Source of the DNA: Aerococcaceae bacterium
GTDB lineage: Bacteria > Bacillota > Bacilli > Lactobacillales > Aerococcaceae
Assembly (NCBI GenBank): GCA_030525795.1
Contig: JAUNEB010000001.1
Span: 1-64,000 of the forward strand
Direction of reading: 5' to 3'
Length of the DNA: 64,000 nucleotides
The notes under the pieces are model-generated. The model worked only from the letters and a program-made list of their open reading frames with translations. It was not told the origin of the DNA and searched no databases. Numbering within the stretch: position 1 is the first letter of the stretch; every line of letters starts with the position of its first letter. Positions 26,066-35,077 of the stretch are shown here, piece by piece. The position numbers and the translations under genes were made by a program.

Positions 26066-26221
26066 GTGGAAGAAGTTGTCAATTTAATTGGAAATTTTGG
26101 GTTTCCGATTGCGTTAGTATTTTATTTTCTGTTGCGTTTTGAAAAGAAGATTGATGAATTATCTCATTCGTTATCAAATTTATCGACACAAATCAATTTA
26201 GTTTTAGCAAAAAAATCATAA
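26066..26221 (+). CDS. YvrJ-family small membrane protein, holin-like
   Basis: This 51-residue protein begins MEEVVNLIGNFGFPIALVF and has one membrane span (about 8-24) followed by a charged, probably cytoplasmic helix (RFEKKIDELSHSLSNL). It matches the YvrJ family and resembles BhlA/UviB holin-like peptides in size and layout. The start is GTG at 26066, 6 bases after GAGGAGG. It lies 19 bases upstream of a lysin gene that has no signal peptide, so a role in releasing the lysin is plausible but unproven. Confidence 0.78.
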   Translation: MEEVVNLIGNFGFPIALVFYFLLRFEKKIDELSHSLSNLSTQINLVLAKKS

Positions 26222-26240
26222 AAAGAGAGGAAAATTTAAC

Positions 26241-27632
26241 ATGACACAATATTATACCATTGTAGCAGGCGACTCTTTATGGCGCATTGCCCAAAAATTT
26301 AACACAACAGTTGACGCTTTAGTACAATTGAACGGATTTAGTTCGTCAAGCGTGACGATTCATCCAGGACAACGCATTATTGTCGGACATTCTGGCACGA
26401 CGCCTTCCACACCAACTCCTTCACCATCAGCACAAGGCAACTTAGATAAGTTAGTCGGCTGGTTTAGAGAACGCATCGGCAAAACGACGTATAGCGATAC
26501 AGCGCGTTTTGGTCCGAATTCTTACGATTGTTCGTCTTCGCTTTATTTTGCGATGATTCATGCGGGCTTTTTGCCACAAGGGACACAAATCGGGTGGACA
26601 GGAACGTTATTCCAGTTAGAAGGCAGTTTGTTGATTCCGATTAAGCGTGAAGAAGCTCGATTCGGGGATATCTTTATTTCGGGAGCAAAGCCAGACGGAT
26701 CGCATACAGGCGTCTTCGTCAGCAATACGCACATTGTTCATATGGTCAGCGAAGAACATGGTATGAAAGAAACACCTTTTGTGGGCTGGTACGGAGAAAC
26801 TCCTGTCTATTATTACCGCCTCAAAAATGGTTCGCGCACGACACAGACGCCACCGCCGCAACCGACACCAACTCCTTCTGCGCCGGCAACTTCAATGGCT
26901 GCGAATGCTAAGAAAATTTGGGATTATTTGACGCAGCGCGGTTGGACGAAACAAGCGGTCGCAGCGGTACTTGGCAATATGGAAACAGAAAGCGGCATTC
27001 AAGCAGATATTGATGCCCAAAATGGCGATGGCGGTTACGGCTTAGTGCAGTGGACGCCTGGCAGCAAATTGATCAATTGGGCTCGCGAACGCGGACTCAA
27101 CCATAAAACAATTGAAACACAATTGGCACGGATTGAATACGAAGTGGCGAATGAATTGCAATTTTTGTATGCGACGATGACGTTCAAACAATTTATCAAA
27201 AGCACGCAAAGTCCTGAAAGTTTAGCCGAAATTTTTGTGAGAGCGTATGAGCGTCCATCAGAAGCAGGACTGAAACTTGCTCAACGACAGCAACAAGCTA
27301 GAGCGTGGTACAATTTATTTGCACAAACGCAACCGACGCCACAACCAGCAACACCTACAAGACCGACCACATCAGAAATTGTCGAGCGCACGTATAAAGA
27401 ATCGGGAACTTTTACGGCGAATCGAGCATTAAGTATTCGTAATGAGCCGAAACAGTCGGCTCCAGTAGCGGCCACTTTGGAAATAGGGGAGTCGGTTACA
27501 TATGATTCCGTGTACTTGACGAATCAGTATGTCTACATTAGTTACATCAGCTATTCAGGTGTTCGACGCTATTTGGCGATTCGCACTTACACGAATGGCC
27601 AGCGCGGGCAAATGTGGGGGACGATTGTGTAG
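26241..27632 (+). CDS. Four-domain phage-type peptidoglycan hydrolase (LysM, Amidase_5, tail lysozyme, SH3)
   Basis: This 463-residue protein has no signal peptide. Domains in order: LysM (2-48, YYTIVAGDSLWRIAQKF), an Amidase_5/Pal-like cysteine peptidase (about 68-195; YDCSSSLYFAM with the catalytic Cys, and GDIFISG...SHTGVF with the His), a phage tail lysozyme-type domain (about 215-360; VLGNMETESGIQ with the likely catalytic Glu, then GYGLVQWTPG), and a C-terminal SH3_5 wall-binding domain (about 385-463). Thr/Pro-rich linkers separate them. AGAGAGG precedes the ATG. With the YvrJ protein it forms a lysis-like pair without other phage genes. Confidence 0.88.
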   Translation: MTQYYTIVAGDSLWRIAQKFNTTVDALVQLNGFSSSSVTIHPGQRIIVGHSGTTPSTPTPSPSAQGNLDKLVGWFRERIGKTTYSDTARFGPNSYDCSSSLYFAMIHAGFLPQGTQIGWTGTLFQLEGSLLIPIKREEARFGDIFISGAKPDGSHTGVFVSNTHIVHMVSEEHGMKETPFVGWYGETPVYYYRLKNGSRTTQTPPPQPTPTPSAPATSMAANAKKIWDYLTQRGWTKQAVAAVLGNMETESGIQADIDAQNGDGGYGLVQWTPGSKLINWARERGLNHKTIETQLARIEYEVANELQFLYATMTFKQFIKSTQSPESLAEIFVRAYERPSEAGLKLAQRQQQARAWYNLFAQTQPTPQPATPTRPTTSEIVERTYKESGTFTANRALSIRNEPKQSAPVAATLEIGESVTYDSVYLTNQYVYISYISYSGVRRYLAIRTYTNGQRGQMWGTIV

Positions 27633-27685
27633 CGTATTGTAAACCATTCCAATTTATAGTTTTTTTATAACAAATTAGATGAAAT

Positions 27686-27720
27686 GCTGTCAGCACGTGA
27701 GTTGACAGCGTTTTTATTTT
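27686..27720 (+). terminator. Terminator after the lysin gene
   Basis: GCTGTCA at 27686-27692 pairs with TGACAGC at 27703-27709, followed by GTTTTTATTTT. Confidence 0.78.
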
Positions 27721-27759
27721 ATAATGAAGAGGAAATTAAACAATCATTGGAGGTTCAAT

Positions 27760-29046
27760 ATGAAACTAACTTTATCACCAAAAGTATACGAATTTATAGA
27801 AGAAATTGTACATAAGACGCAAGCGGACAATCCTAAATGGGGCGACGTGTTCAAGAAATGTTTTTTGAATACGTTGGAAACAACGATTGAAATGAACGCA
27901 GATGGCACGACATTTGTGCTAACAGGCGATATTCCAGCGATGTGGCTACGCGATTCAACAGCTCAAGTACGACCTTATTTGTTGTTGGCTACGATGGATC
28001 AACAAATTTATGAGATGATTGCGGGATTGGTTGAATTACAGTTTCGTTATATTCATCATGATCCTTATGCGAATGCGTTTAACCAAACGGCCAATGGCAA
28101 AGGACACCAGACGGATCACACCAAGATGACCGATTGGATTTGGGAACGTAAGTACGAAGTGGATAGCTTATGTTATCCGATTCAATTAGCGTATTTATTG
28201 TACAAAAATACAGGGCAGACAACCCATTTGAACGAAACTTTTGTAACGGGATTACGCGACATTTTGACGGTGTGGCAAACAGAGCAACGCCACGAAATAT
28301 CGCCGTATCAGTTCGTGCGTGATACAGACCGCGTAGAAGACACGTTAGTCAACGATGGAAAAGGCTCGCCAGTAGCTTACACAGGAATGACATGGTCAGG
28401 ATTCAGGCCGAGCGATGACCGTTGTGAATACCATTACTTAATTCCGTCCAACATGTTTGCGGTAGTCGTCTTAGACTATGTAGCAGAATTAGCGACGGTA
28501 ATCTCATTGCCGCAAGATTTGGTCGACTTAGCACGCCAATTAAGACAAGACATTCAGCAAGGTATTGAACAATACGCCCTCATGAAAAATGCAGCGGGCG
28601 AAACGATTTATGCTTATGAAGTAGACGGATTAGGCCATCAAAACTTAATGGATGACGGCAACGTACCAAGCTTATTATCCATTCCTTATTTGGGGTATTG
28701 CCAAAAAGACGACCCCATTTATTTGGCAACGCGCCGCACGCTCTTTACCCCAGAAAATCCGTGGTATTACGAAGGAAAACACGCACGCGGTATAGGAAGT
28801 TCACACACTTGGGAAAATTATATTTGGCCAATCGCATTGGCGATTGAAGGATTGACAGCCACAACAAAAGCGGAACAAGCGGATATTTTGGATGTGTTAG
28901 TGAACACAGACGGCGGCACCTTGCAGATGCACGAATCATTCGATGTGAATGATCCAACCCGCTATACCCGCGAATGGTTTTCATGGGCAAACATGATGTT
29001 TTGTGAATTGTTACTCAGCTACTACGACCGAGAAGTAAAACGCTAG
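27760..29046 (+). CDS. GH125 exo-alpha-1,6-mannosidase
   Basis: This 428-residue enzyme belongs to the GH125 family, whose characterised members remove terminal alpha-1,6-linked mannose, as in N-glycan cores. Family motifs include GDIPAMWLRDSTAQVRPYL (57-75) and the C-terminal HESFDVNDPTRYTREWFSW. No signal peptide is present, so it acts in the cytoplasm. I chose the ATG at 27760 because GGAGG lies 6 bases before it; the frame opens at 27724 with no ribosome site. It heads the mannosidase operon, 10 bases before GH38. Confidence 0.93.
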   Translation: MKLTLSPKVYEFIEEIVHKTQADNPKWGDVFKKCFLNTLETTIEMNADGTTFVLTGDIPAMWLRDSTAQVRPYLLLATMDQQIYEMIAGLVELQFRYIHHDPYANAFNQTANGKGHQTDHTKMTDWIWERKYEVDSLCYPIQLAYLLYKNTGQTTHLNETFVTGLRDILTVWQTEQRHEISPYQFVRDTDRVEDTLVNDGKGSPVAYTGMTWSGFRPSDDRCEYHYLIPSNMFAVVVLDYVAELATVISLPQDLVDLARQLRQDIQQGIEQYALMKNAAGETIYAYEVDGLGHQNLMDDGNVPSLLSIPYLGYCQKDDPIYLATRRTLFTPENPWYYEGKHARGIGSSHTWENYIWPIALAIEGLTATTKAEQADILDVLVNTDGGTLQMHESFDVNDPTRYTREWFSWANMMFCELLLSYYDREVKR

Positions 29047-29056
29047 GAGTGAAATT

Positions 29057-31747
29057 ATGAAAAAAACGGTACATATCATTTCGCACACTCATTGGGATCG
29101 CGAATGGTATTTGCCTTATGAGGCACACCATTTGCGATTAGTGCAACTGATGGATGATGTATTGCAATTGTTCGATACAGATCCAGAATTCAAATACTTT
29201 CATCTAGACGGCCAAACGATTATTTTGGATGATTATTTAGAAGTGCGCCCGCACCAACGTGAAAAAATTCAACGCTATATTACGGAAGGAAAATTACGAA
29301 TCGGGCCTTTCTATATTTTACAAGACGCATTTTTGATTAGCGGAGAAGCAAATGTGCGCAACGCATTGATTGGACGACAAGAATCACTTAAGTGGGGCGT
29401 CAAAGGCGAGGCAGTCGGGTATTATCCTGATACCTTCGGTTTGTTAGGGCAAACGCCTCAACTAACGAAAGGCATGGAAATGGAAGTTGCGGTTTACGGT
29501 CGCGGCGTTAAACCAACGGGATTCAACAATCAAGTCGGCGAATCTCTTTCTTACCAGTCTGTCTATTCCGAAATGAATTGGCAAAGCCCTGACAACAGTA
29601 CCATTTTGGGGATTTTGTTTGCGAATTGGTACAGCAATGGCAATGAAATTCCCACGACAGAATCAGAAGCGCGTGCTTTTTGGCAAAAAAAATTGAGCGA
29701 CGCAGAGCAATACGCCGCTTCCAATCAGCTCATTATGATGAACGGTTGCGACCATCAACCTGTCCAAAAAGATTTATCACAAGCCATTCGTTTGGCGAAT
29801 GAACTGTTTCCAGAATATGAATTTATCCATTCTAATTTTGAATTGTATAATCAATCGTTGCCTAAAGACATTGCCAATCAGTTGACATCCATTCAAGGCG
29901 AGTTGCGTTCGCAAGAAACGGACGGCTGGTACACGCTTGCGAATACAGCGTCTGCGCGCATTTATTTGAAGCAACGTAGCCATGATTTGAGCCTATATTT
30001 AGAAAAAGTTATCGAACCTTTAGCGGTCATTGCTAGCCACAACGGATATCCGTATCCACATGACCAAATTGATTTTGCTTGGAAAAAATTGTTACAAAAT
30101 TATCCTCACGATAGCATTTGCGGCTGCAGTGTGGACGAGGTGCATCGCGGTATGATGGCTCGTTTTGATGCGGTGGAACAACTCTGTCAATCACTCGAAA
30201 AAACACTCCTTGAGTATTTAGGACAATTTTCGACGAGCGATGCACCGTGCGCGTTTCATGTGTGGAACACGACTGAGAATGAAGCGAGTCGCCAAGTCAA
30301 AGTGCGTGTGGAATTGGCGCGTTGCTTATTCAAAGAAGCACGGCCAGAAGAATGTTACGCACGTATGGCAAAATTACCATTTGAGAGTTGGCAAGTAGTA
30401 GACGATGCGGGGAATGTGCAAGTTGCTGAAGTTGTCGATGCGGGCGTGCATTTTGGGTATGATTTGCCGGAAGATGCGTTTCGTGTGCCGTACATGGCGC
30501 GTTATGCGGATGTAACGTTATTCGTACAGCAGTTGGCGCCTTTTGAAAGAAGAGAATTTTATTTGGTGCCGGGCAATAGTACGACATCTGAATGTATCCT
30601 TCAACAAAATACATTAGAAAACAATCATATAAAAGTAACATTGCAACCTTCTGGGGCAGTAACGATAACCGATAAGCATTCAGGCCACATATACGAAAAC
30701 CAATGCATTTTGGAAGAAACAGGCGATATTGGAAATGAGTATATTTTTTGTGAAGCGTCTAATGCACCACGTCGTTACAACTTAGACTGCGTGGTTGCGA
30801 CACGTCATTTTGAATGTGCGGGTGAACAAATATTGGTTGTCACTTACGAATGGGCACTGCCAAAATCAGGCGATGAACAATTAACGAGAGAACAAGTGCA
30901 AGTGATTGATGTGACACAACGCAAGGCTAGTCGTCATGCGGAATTAGTGACAGAACGAGTAGAGGTAACGTTCCGTCTGAATTCTCATGATACGGGTGTT
31001 TCAGTTACGATTGAAGGCGATAATCGAGTGCTTGACCATCGCATGCGAGTGCTTTTCCAAGTAGAAGGACATAATAGTACACATGTAGCAGACAGCGCCT
31101 TTGAGTATGTCGAACGGTCAAATCACGTTAGCCCACAATGGAAAAACCCAACAAATCCTCAAACGTTACAGCATAGTGTTGCTATTTATCAAGGAGATAA
31201 ACATAATGGTTTAACGATCACGACGCAAGGATTGAATGAGTATGAAGTATTTGAAACAGCGACTCACACGGTAGTCGGCATAACCTTTTTGCGTTGCGTA
31301 GGCGAGTTAGGCGATTGGGGTTATTTCGCAACGCCAGAAGCGCAGTGCTTAGGACGTTATAGCGCGAATTTGTATGTGCAGCCTTGGTCAAAAACAGACG
31401 GTTGGCTAGACACATTCAAAAAAGGCGCGACACATTTTGTTGAATTGCGCACATTTTCAGGGGCAATCGGTGCGAAGCAGACAGCGCTTGCATTACCGCA
31501 ATTGTGGCAATATTCCTTACCGAACCATTTGCTAATTTCTGCATGGAAACAGCATCATCAACAAGCGGATAGCGTGGTACGTTTAGTGAACGTATCGAAT
31601 GAATCGGTCAATTTGTCAGATTATTTAGCGCCTGAATATGAATTGATACCACTCAACTTATTAGAAAATCCGCAAAAATATCCAGAACCAATGAATGTGC
31701 CAGCGTATGCGATTCAAACTTACCAAGTCAAAAGGAGAGCCTTATGA
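29057..31747 (+). CDS. GH38 alpha-mannosidase
   Basis: This 896-residue enzyme has the GH38 zinc and catalytic motifs: SHTHWDREW (His12, Asp14), the nucleophile Asp125 in GYYPDTFGLL and PHDSICGCSVDEVH (about 347). C-terminal beta-sandwich domains follow. Bacterial intracellular members cleave alpha-1,3 (and other) mannosidic bonds of N-glycan fragments. No signal peptide is seen. AGGAGTG precedes the ATG. It overlaps the next gene by 4 bases (ATGA), so translation is coupled. Confidence 0.95.
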   Translation: MKKTVHIISHTHWDREWYLPYEAHHLRLVQLMDDVLQLFDTDPEFKYFHLDGQTIILDDYLEVRPHQREKIQRYITEGKLRIGPFYILQDAFLISGEANVRNALIGRQESLKWGVKGEAVGYYPDTFGLLGQTPQLTKGMEMEVAVYGRGVKPTGFNNQVGESLSYQSVYSEMNWQSPDNSTILGILFANWYSNGNEIPTTESEARAFWQKKLSDAEQYAASNQLIMMNGCDHQPVQKDLSQAIRLANELFPEYEFIHSNFELYNQSLPKDIANQLTSIQGELRSQETDGWYTLANTASARIYLKQRSHDLSLYLEKVIEPLAVIASHNGYPYPHDQIDFAWKKLLQNYPHDSICGCSVDEVHRGMMARFDAVEQLCQSLEKTLLEYLGQFSTSDAPCAFHVWNTTENEASRQVKVRVELARCLFKEARPEECYARMAKLPFESWQVVDDAGNVQVAEVVDAGVHFGYDLPEDAFRVPYMARYADVTLFVQQLAPFERREFYLVPGNSTTSECILQQNTLENNHIKVTLQPSGAVTITDKHSGHIYENQCILEETGDIGNEYIFCEASNAPRRYNLDCVVATRHFECAGEQILVVTYEWALPKSGDEQLTREQVQVIDVTQRKASRHAELVTERVEVTFRLNSHDTGVSVTIEGDNRVLDHRMRVLFQVEGHNSTHVADSAFEYVERSNHVSPQWKNPTNPQTLQHSVAIYQGDKHNGLTITTQGLNEYEVFETATHTVVGITFLRCVGELGDWGYFATPEAQCLGRYSANLYVQPWSKTDGWLDTFKKGATHFVELRTFSGAIGAKQTALALPQLWQYSLPNHLLISAWKQHHQQADSVVRLVNVSNESVNLSDYLAPEYELIPLNLLENPQKYPEPMNVPAYAIQTYQVKRRAL

Positions 31748-33588
31748 AAACTGAAATTTGGATTGAATCACCAGAACTTAGACAAAGTGTAGCGCTACTC
31801 ACAGAAGAATTAGGAGTCACACTCTCTGAAACCGGCTACCTTATCGTTTGGGAAAGACACCCTCATCAGCAAGTAGATATCTATACACATGAACAATGTG
31901 TCATCATTAAAGCAAAAGATAAACCGCATTTTTTCCAAGGGATTTTTCAATGGCTCAAAAAAGGCGATTGTTCATGGGAGTATGCATTCAACCGCAATGG
32001 CTTGATGTTAGATAATTCGCGCAATGCGGTAGCGAGTGTCCCAATGGTAAAATATTTGTTACGTAAGTTGGCCATCATGGGGCATACGTGGTACATGTTA
32101 TATATGGAAGATGTTTACGAAATTCCTGAACAACCTTATTTTGGGTCGTTTCGTGGACGGTATTCGCAGCAACAGTTGCGCGAGCTAGATGCTTATGCGG
32201 TTCAACTCGGTATTGAATTAGTACCGTGTATTCAAACATTGGCGCATGTGAATCAGTTTTTTCAATGGGAGCATGAAGAAGCGAATTATGGTGACACCGA
32301 AGATATTCTCAATGTCGGTCGCCAAAAAACATTGGACTTAATTGAAGATATGTTGCGTTCATTACGGAGCTGTTTTACGACGAATACGATTCATTTAGGG
32401 ATGGATGAAGCGTATCAATTAGGTCGCGGAACGTACTTGAATGAGTTTGGCTTAAAAGACAAAACACACATTATGTTGGAGCACTTGAATAATTTGCTTA
32501 CTTTATGCAAAAAATACGCGTTTGAACCGCTTATGTGGGACGATATGTTTTTCTCATGGTATAACGAAGTGGAAGACACATCCGATTTCCAAGTACCAGA
32601 AGCCATTCGCTTAATGTATTGGGACTATTACCAAATCAACCCAGAACATTATATTCAACGTATCCAAAATCGCCGCAAAGTAACTTCTGAACTCATGTTT
32701 GCAGGCGGCGCTTGGCGCTGGACAGGCTACGTGCCACACCATCAAAAAACATTGCAAACTTCTATTGCGGCATTGGAAGCTTGTCGAAAAGAAGGCATCC
32801 GTAATGTCATTACGACAGCGTGGGGAGACGATGGTTCCGAAGCACCTTTTTATACAGCGTTGTTTGGAGTTGCGCTTTATGCGTACCTAGACTGCCATGA
32901 AACGTATGATGCGACTCGCTTCGATGCGTGGTTGCAAGATTATACGCAAATGTCATTAGAGCAATGGTTGTTGCAAGGACGCTTTGATTTATTAGAAGAG
33001 TTTGACCAAGTAAAAGCACTCGACGTGACGCCTTCTAAATATTTTTTGTACCAAGATTTAATGATGCCAATGTTTATGCCGTATATTACCGCCTTAAACG
33101 TCGATTACACTGCCAAAATGCGCACATTAGCGCAGCAGTTTGAAGCGCAAACAGCGGGAAATGCATCTATTAACGCATTTTACGCAGCGTACGCACATTG
33201 TTTGAGCATTAAATGGAACTTACCTTATTTGATTTGGCAAGCTTACCACCAAAAAGATATGGACACTTTACAACAAATAACTGAAACACACTTGCCATTG
33301 TTAGTGGAACGACTGGAAGCGTTACAAGAAGCACGGCGTATCGTATGGTTGCAAGAAGCCAATCCAATGGGATTAGAAATTTTAGAACATCGTTTTGGCG
33401 GGATGATTTCCCGTGCAAAAAATACCATTCGTCGTATTGAAAGTTATTTAGCAGGAGAAGTCGCTATTTTGGAAGAATTGGAAGAACCGCGCTTAGATCC
33501 TGATCCGCGCGCTAATAAAGCAGAACCGCAAGCCATTATATACAACCGTGCCTTACGCATTATGTCTAGAAGTCGCGCAACATGGTAA
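31744..33588 (+). CDS. GH20 beta-N-acetylhexosaminidase, GH20C-like
   Basis: This 614-residue protein has a GH20 barrel with the catalytic Asp221-Glu222 pair in IHLGMDEAYQLG and an N-terminal accessory region preceding RNGLMLDNSRNAV. It resembles the intracellular pneumococcal GH20C type, which removes terminal beta-linked GlcNAc or GalNAc and is encoded in a comparable mannosidase locus. Without a signal peptide it should act on imported glycans. AAAGGAGAG precedes the ATG inside the end of GH38. Confidence 0.85.
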   Translation: MKTEIWIESPELRQSVALLTEELGVTLSETGYLIVWERHPHQQVDIYTHEQCVIIKAKDKPHFFQGIFQWLKKGDCSWEYAFNRNGLMLDNSRNAVASVPMVKYLLRKLAIMGHTWYMLYMEDVYEIPEQPYFGSFRGRYSQQQLRELDAYAVQLGIELVPCIQTLAHVNQFFQWEHEEANYGDTEDILNVGRQKTLDLIEDMLRSLRSCFTTNTIHLGMDEAYQLGRGTYLNEFGLKDKTHIMLEHLNNLLTLCKKYAFEPLMWDDMFFSWYNEVEDTSDFQVPEAIRLMYWDYYQINPEHYIQRIQNRRKVTSELMFAGGAWRWTGYVPHHQKTLQTSIAALEACRKEGIRNVITTAWGDDGSEAPFYTALFGVALYAYLDCHETYDATRFDAWLQDYTQMSLEQWLLQGRFDLLEEFDQVKALDVTPSKYFLYQDLMMPMFMPYITALNVDYTAKMRTLAQQFEAQTAGNASINAFYAAYAHCLSIKWNLPYLIWQAYHQKDMDTLQQITETHLPLLVERLEALQEARRIVWLQEANPMGLEILEHRFGGMISRAKNTIRRIESYLAGEVAILEELEEPRLDPDPRANKAEPQAIIYNRALRIMSRSRATW

Positions 33589-33628
33589 ACAACTAATCAA
33601 AAAAATGACAAAAGAAAGGCGGGATACA

Positions 33629-35005
33629 ATGCGAATCTTTCCAAAAGATTTTTTGTGGGGAAGTTCTACGTCTGGGCCACAAAGCGAAGGGCGTGTAGAA
33701 GGCGATGGAAAAGGTGATAGCGACTGGGACTACTGGTTTGCGGCAGAACCTGATAAATTTCACCGCCGAATCGGCCCGCAACAAACTTCAACATTTTATG
33801 AACATTATCAAGAAGATATTGAATTACTTGTCCAAACAGGACATACCGCATTTAGAACATCTATTCAATGGTCGCGCCTTATTCCGCAAGGCGTTGGACC
33901 AATCAATGAGAAGGCAGTCACTTTTTATCGGGATGTTTTTGAGCGGATTCGTGCAAAAGGCATTCACCTAATTGTGAACTTGTATCATTTTGATTTGCCG
34001 TATGCATTGCGGCAACAAGGAGGATGGGAAAACAAAGCGACCGTCCAAGCCTACGCCGACTATGCCAAAATATGTTTCGAACGTTTCGGCGACTTAGTGG
34101 ATACGTGGATTACATTTAACGAGCCAATTGTCCCTGTTGAACACGGCTATTTTTACCAAAATCATTATCCGTGTAAAGTCGATGCCAAAGCGGCTGTCCA
34201 AGTAGCGTTCAATACACAAGTAGCGAGTGCGTTAGCGGTGAAGCATTGCCACGCGCTAAATTCAACGCACAAAATTTGTATCGTTTTGAATTTGACGCCA
34301 GCGTATCCTCGCAGTACACATCCTGCCGATTTGAAGGCAGCACGAATAGCTGAATTATTCCAAGCAAAAAGTTTTTTGGATCCATCGGTGTTAGGCGAAT
34401 ACCCACAAGAGCTCATTGATATTTTGCGGCAACATGATTTGTTACCAGAATACACAATGGAAGAATTAGCCGTTATTCGTGAAAATACGGTCGATTTTTT
34501 GGGAGTGAATTACTATCAACCGTTGCGTGTATGCGCGCCTAAGTATGCGCCGCATCCTGAAAGTCCATTTTTCCCAGAACATTATTATGATCACTACGTC
34601 ATGCCCGGCCGCAAAATGAATCCGCATCGCGGATGGGAAATTTATGAGCGTGGCGTGTATGATATTGCAATGAATTTGAAAGAAAATTACGGCAATATCG
34701 AATGGATTTTAACCGAAAATGGGATGGGTGTAGAAGGCGAAGAAACATTCAAAGTTGACGGCGTCATTCAAGATGATTACCGTATTGAATTTATGCAAGG
34801 ACATTTGCGCGAATTACATCGAGCAATTGAAGCGGGAGCGAATTGCAAAGGATATTTAGTGTGGACATTTATTGATTGTTGGTCATGGCTAAACAGCTAT
34901 AAAAACCGATACGGGCTAGTAGAATTAAACCTTGATACGCAACAACGCACACTCAAAAAATCTGGCCATTGGTTCAAGCAACTGAGCGATCGCAACGGAT
35001 TTTAA
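33629..35005 (+). CDS. GH1 beta-glycosidase
   Basis: This 458-residue enzyme has the GH1 acid/base Glu165 (TFNEPI) and nucleophile Glu363 (LTENGMG). At the pocket that separates phosphate-specific from plain enzymes it has Ser419 (CWSWLNSY) and Tyr428 as in 6-phospho-glycosidases, but Asn426 where phospho-galactosidase LacG has Lys, so specificity is uncertain. Context suggests cleavage of a beta bond in glycan remnants such as mannosyl-GlcNAc; this is inference. ATG 33629 follows GAAAGGCGGG; an upstream extension to 33548 would overlap GH20. It is the last gene before a terminator. Confidence 0.88.
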   Translation: MRIFPKDFLWGSSTSGPQSEGRVEGDGKGDSDWDYWFAAEPDKFHRRIGPQQTSTFYEHYQEDIELLVQTGHTAFRTSIQWSRLIPQGVGPINEKAVTFYRDVFERIRAKGIHLIVNLYHFDLPYALRQQGGWENKATVQAYADYAKICFERFGDLVDTWITFNEPIVPVEHGYFYQNHYPCKVDAKAAVQVAFNTQVASALAVKHCHALNSTHKICIVLNLTPAYPRSTHPADLKAARIAELFQAKSFLDPSVLGEYPQELIDILRQHDLLPEYTMEELAVIRENTVDFLGVNYYQPLRVCAPKYAPHPESPFFPEHYYDHYVMPGRKMNPHRGWEIYERGVYDIAMNLKENYGNIEWILTENGMGVEGEETFKVDGVIQDDYRIEFMQGHLRELHRAIEAGANCKGYLVWTFIDCWSWLNSYKNRYGLVELNLDTQQRTLKKSGHWFKQLSDRNGF

Positions 35006-35015
35006 AAGTTAAAGT

Positions 35016-35056
35016 GAACATTGCCGATAACGCGATTTTCGGCATGTTCCTTTTTT
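35016..35056 (+). terminator. Terminator after the GH1 gene
   Basis: GAACATTGCCGA pairs with TCGGCATGTTC (one bulge) and is followed by CTTTTTT. The ROK gene begins 22 bases later without a separate clear promoter, so some read-through is likely. Confidence 0.75.
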
Positions 35057-35077
35057 AGAAAAAAAGGAGGAGAATCA

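Noticed and set aside
25905..26087. A 60-codon frame between the ffh terminator and the lysin gene
   Set aside because: It starts in the terminator T tract, has no ribosome site and overlaps the well-supported YvrJ gene in another frame.
26066..27632. A prophage at the lysin genes
   Set aside because: No integrase, capsid, tail, terminase or att repeats are present; flanking genes are chromosomal.
27638..27651. TGTAAACCATTCCA as a CcpA site for the mannosidase operon
   Set aside because: It lacks the central CG of the cre consensus and lies upstream of a terminator, so support is too thin.
27703..27717. TTGACA followed by TATAAT as a promoter for the mannosidase operon
   Set aside because: TTGACA lies in the 3' arm of the terminator stem and only 12 bases separate the boxes.
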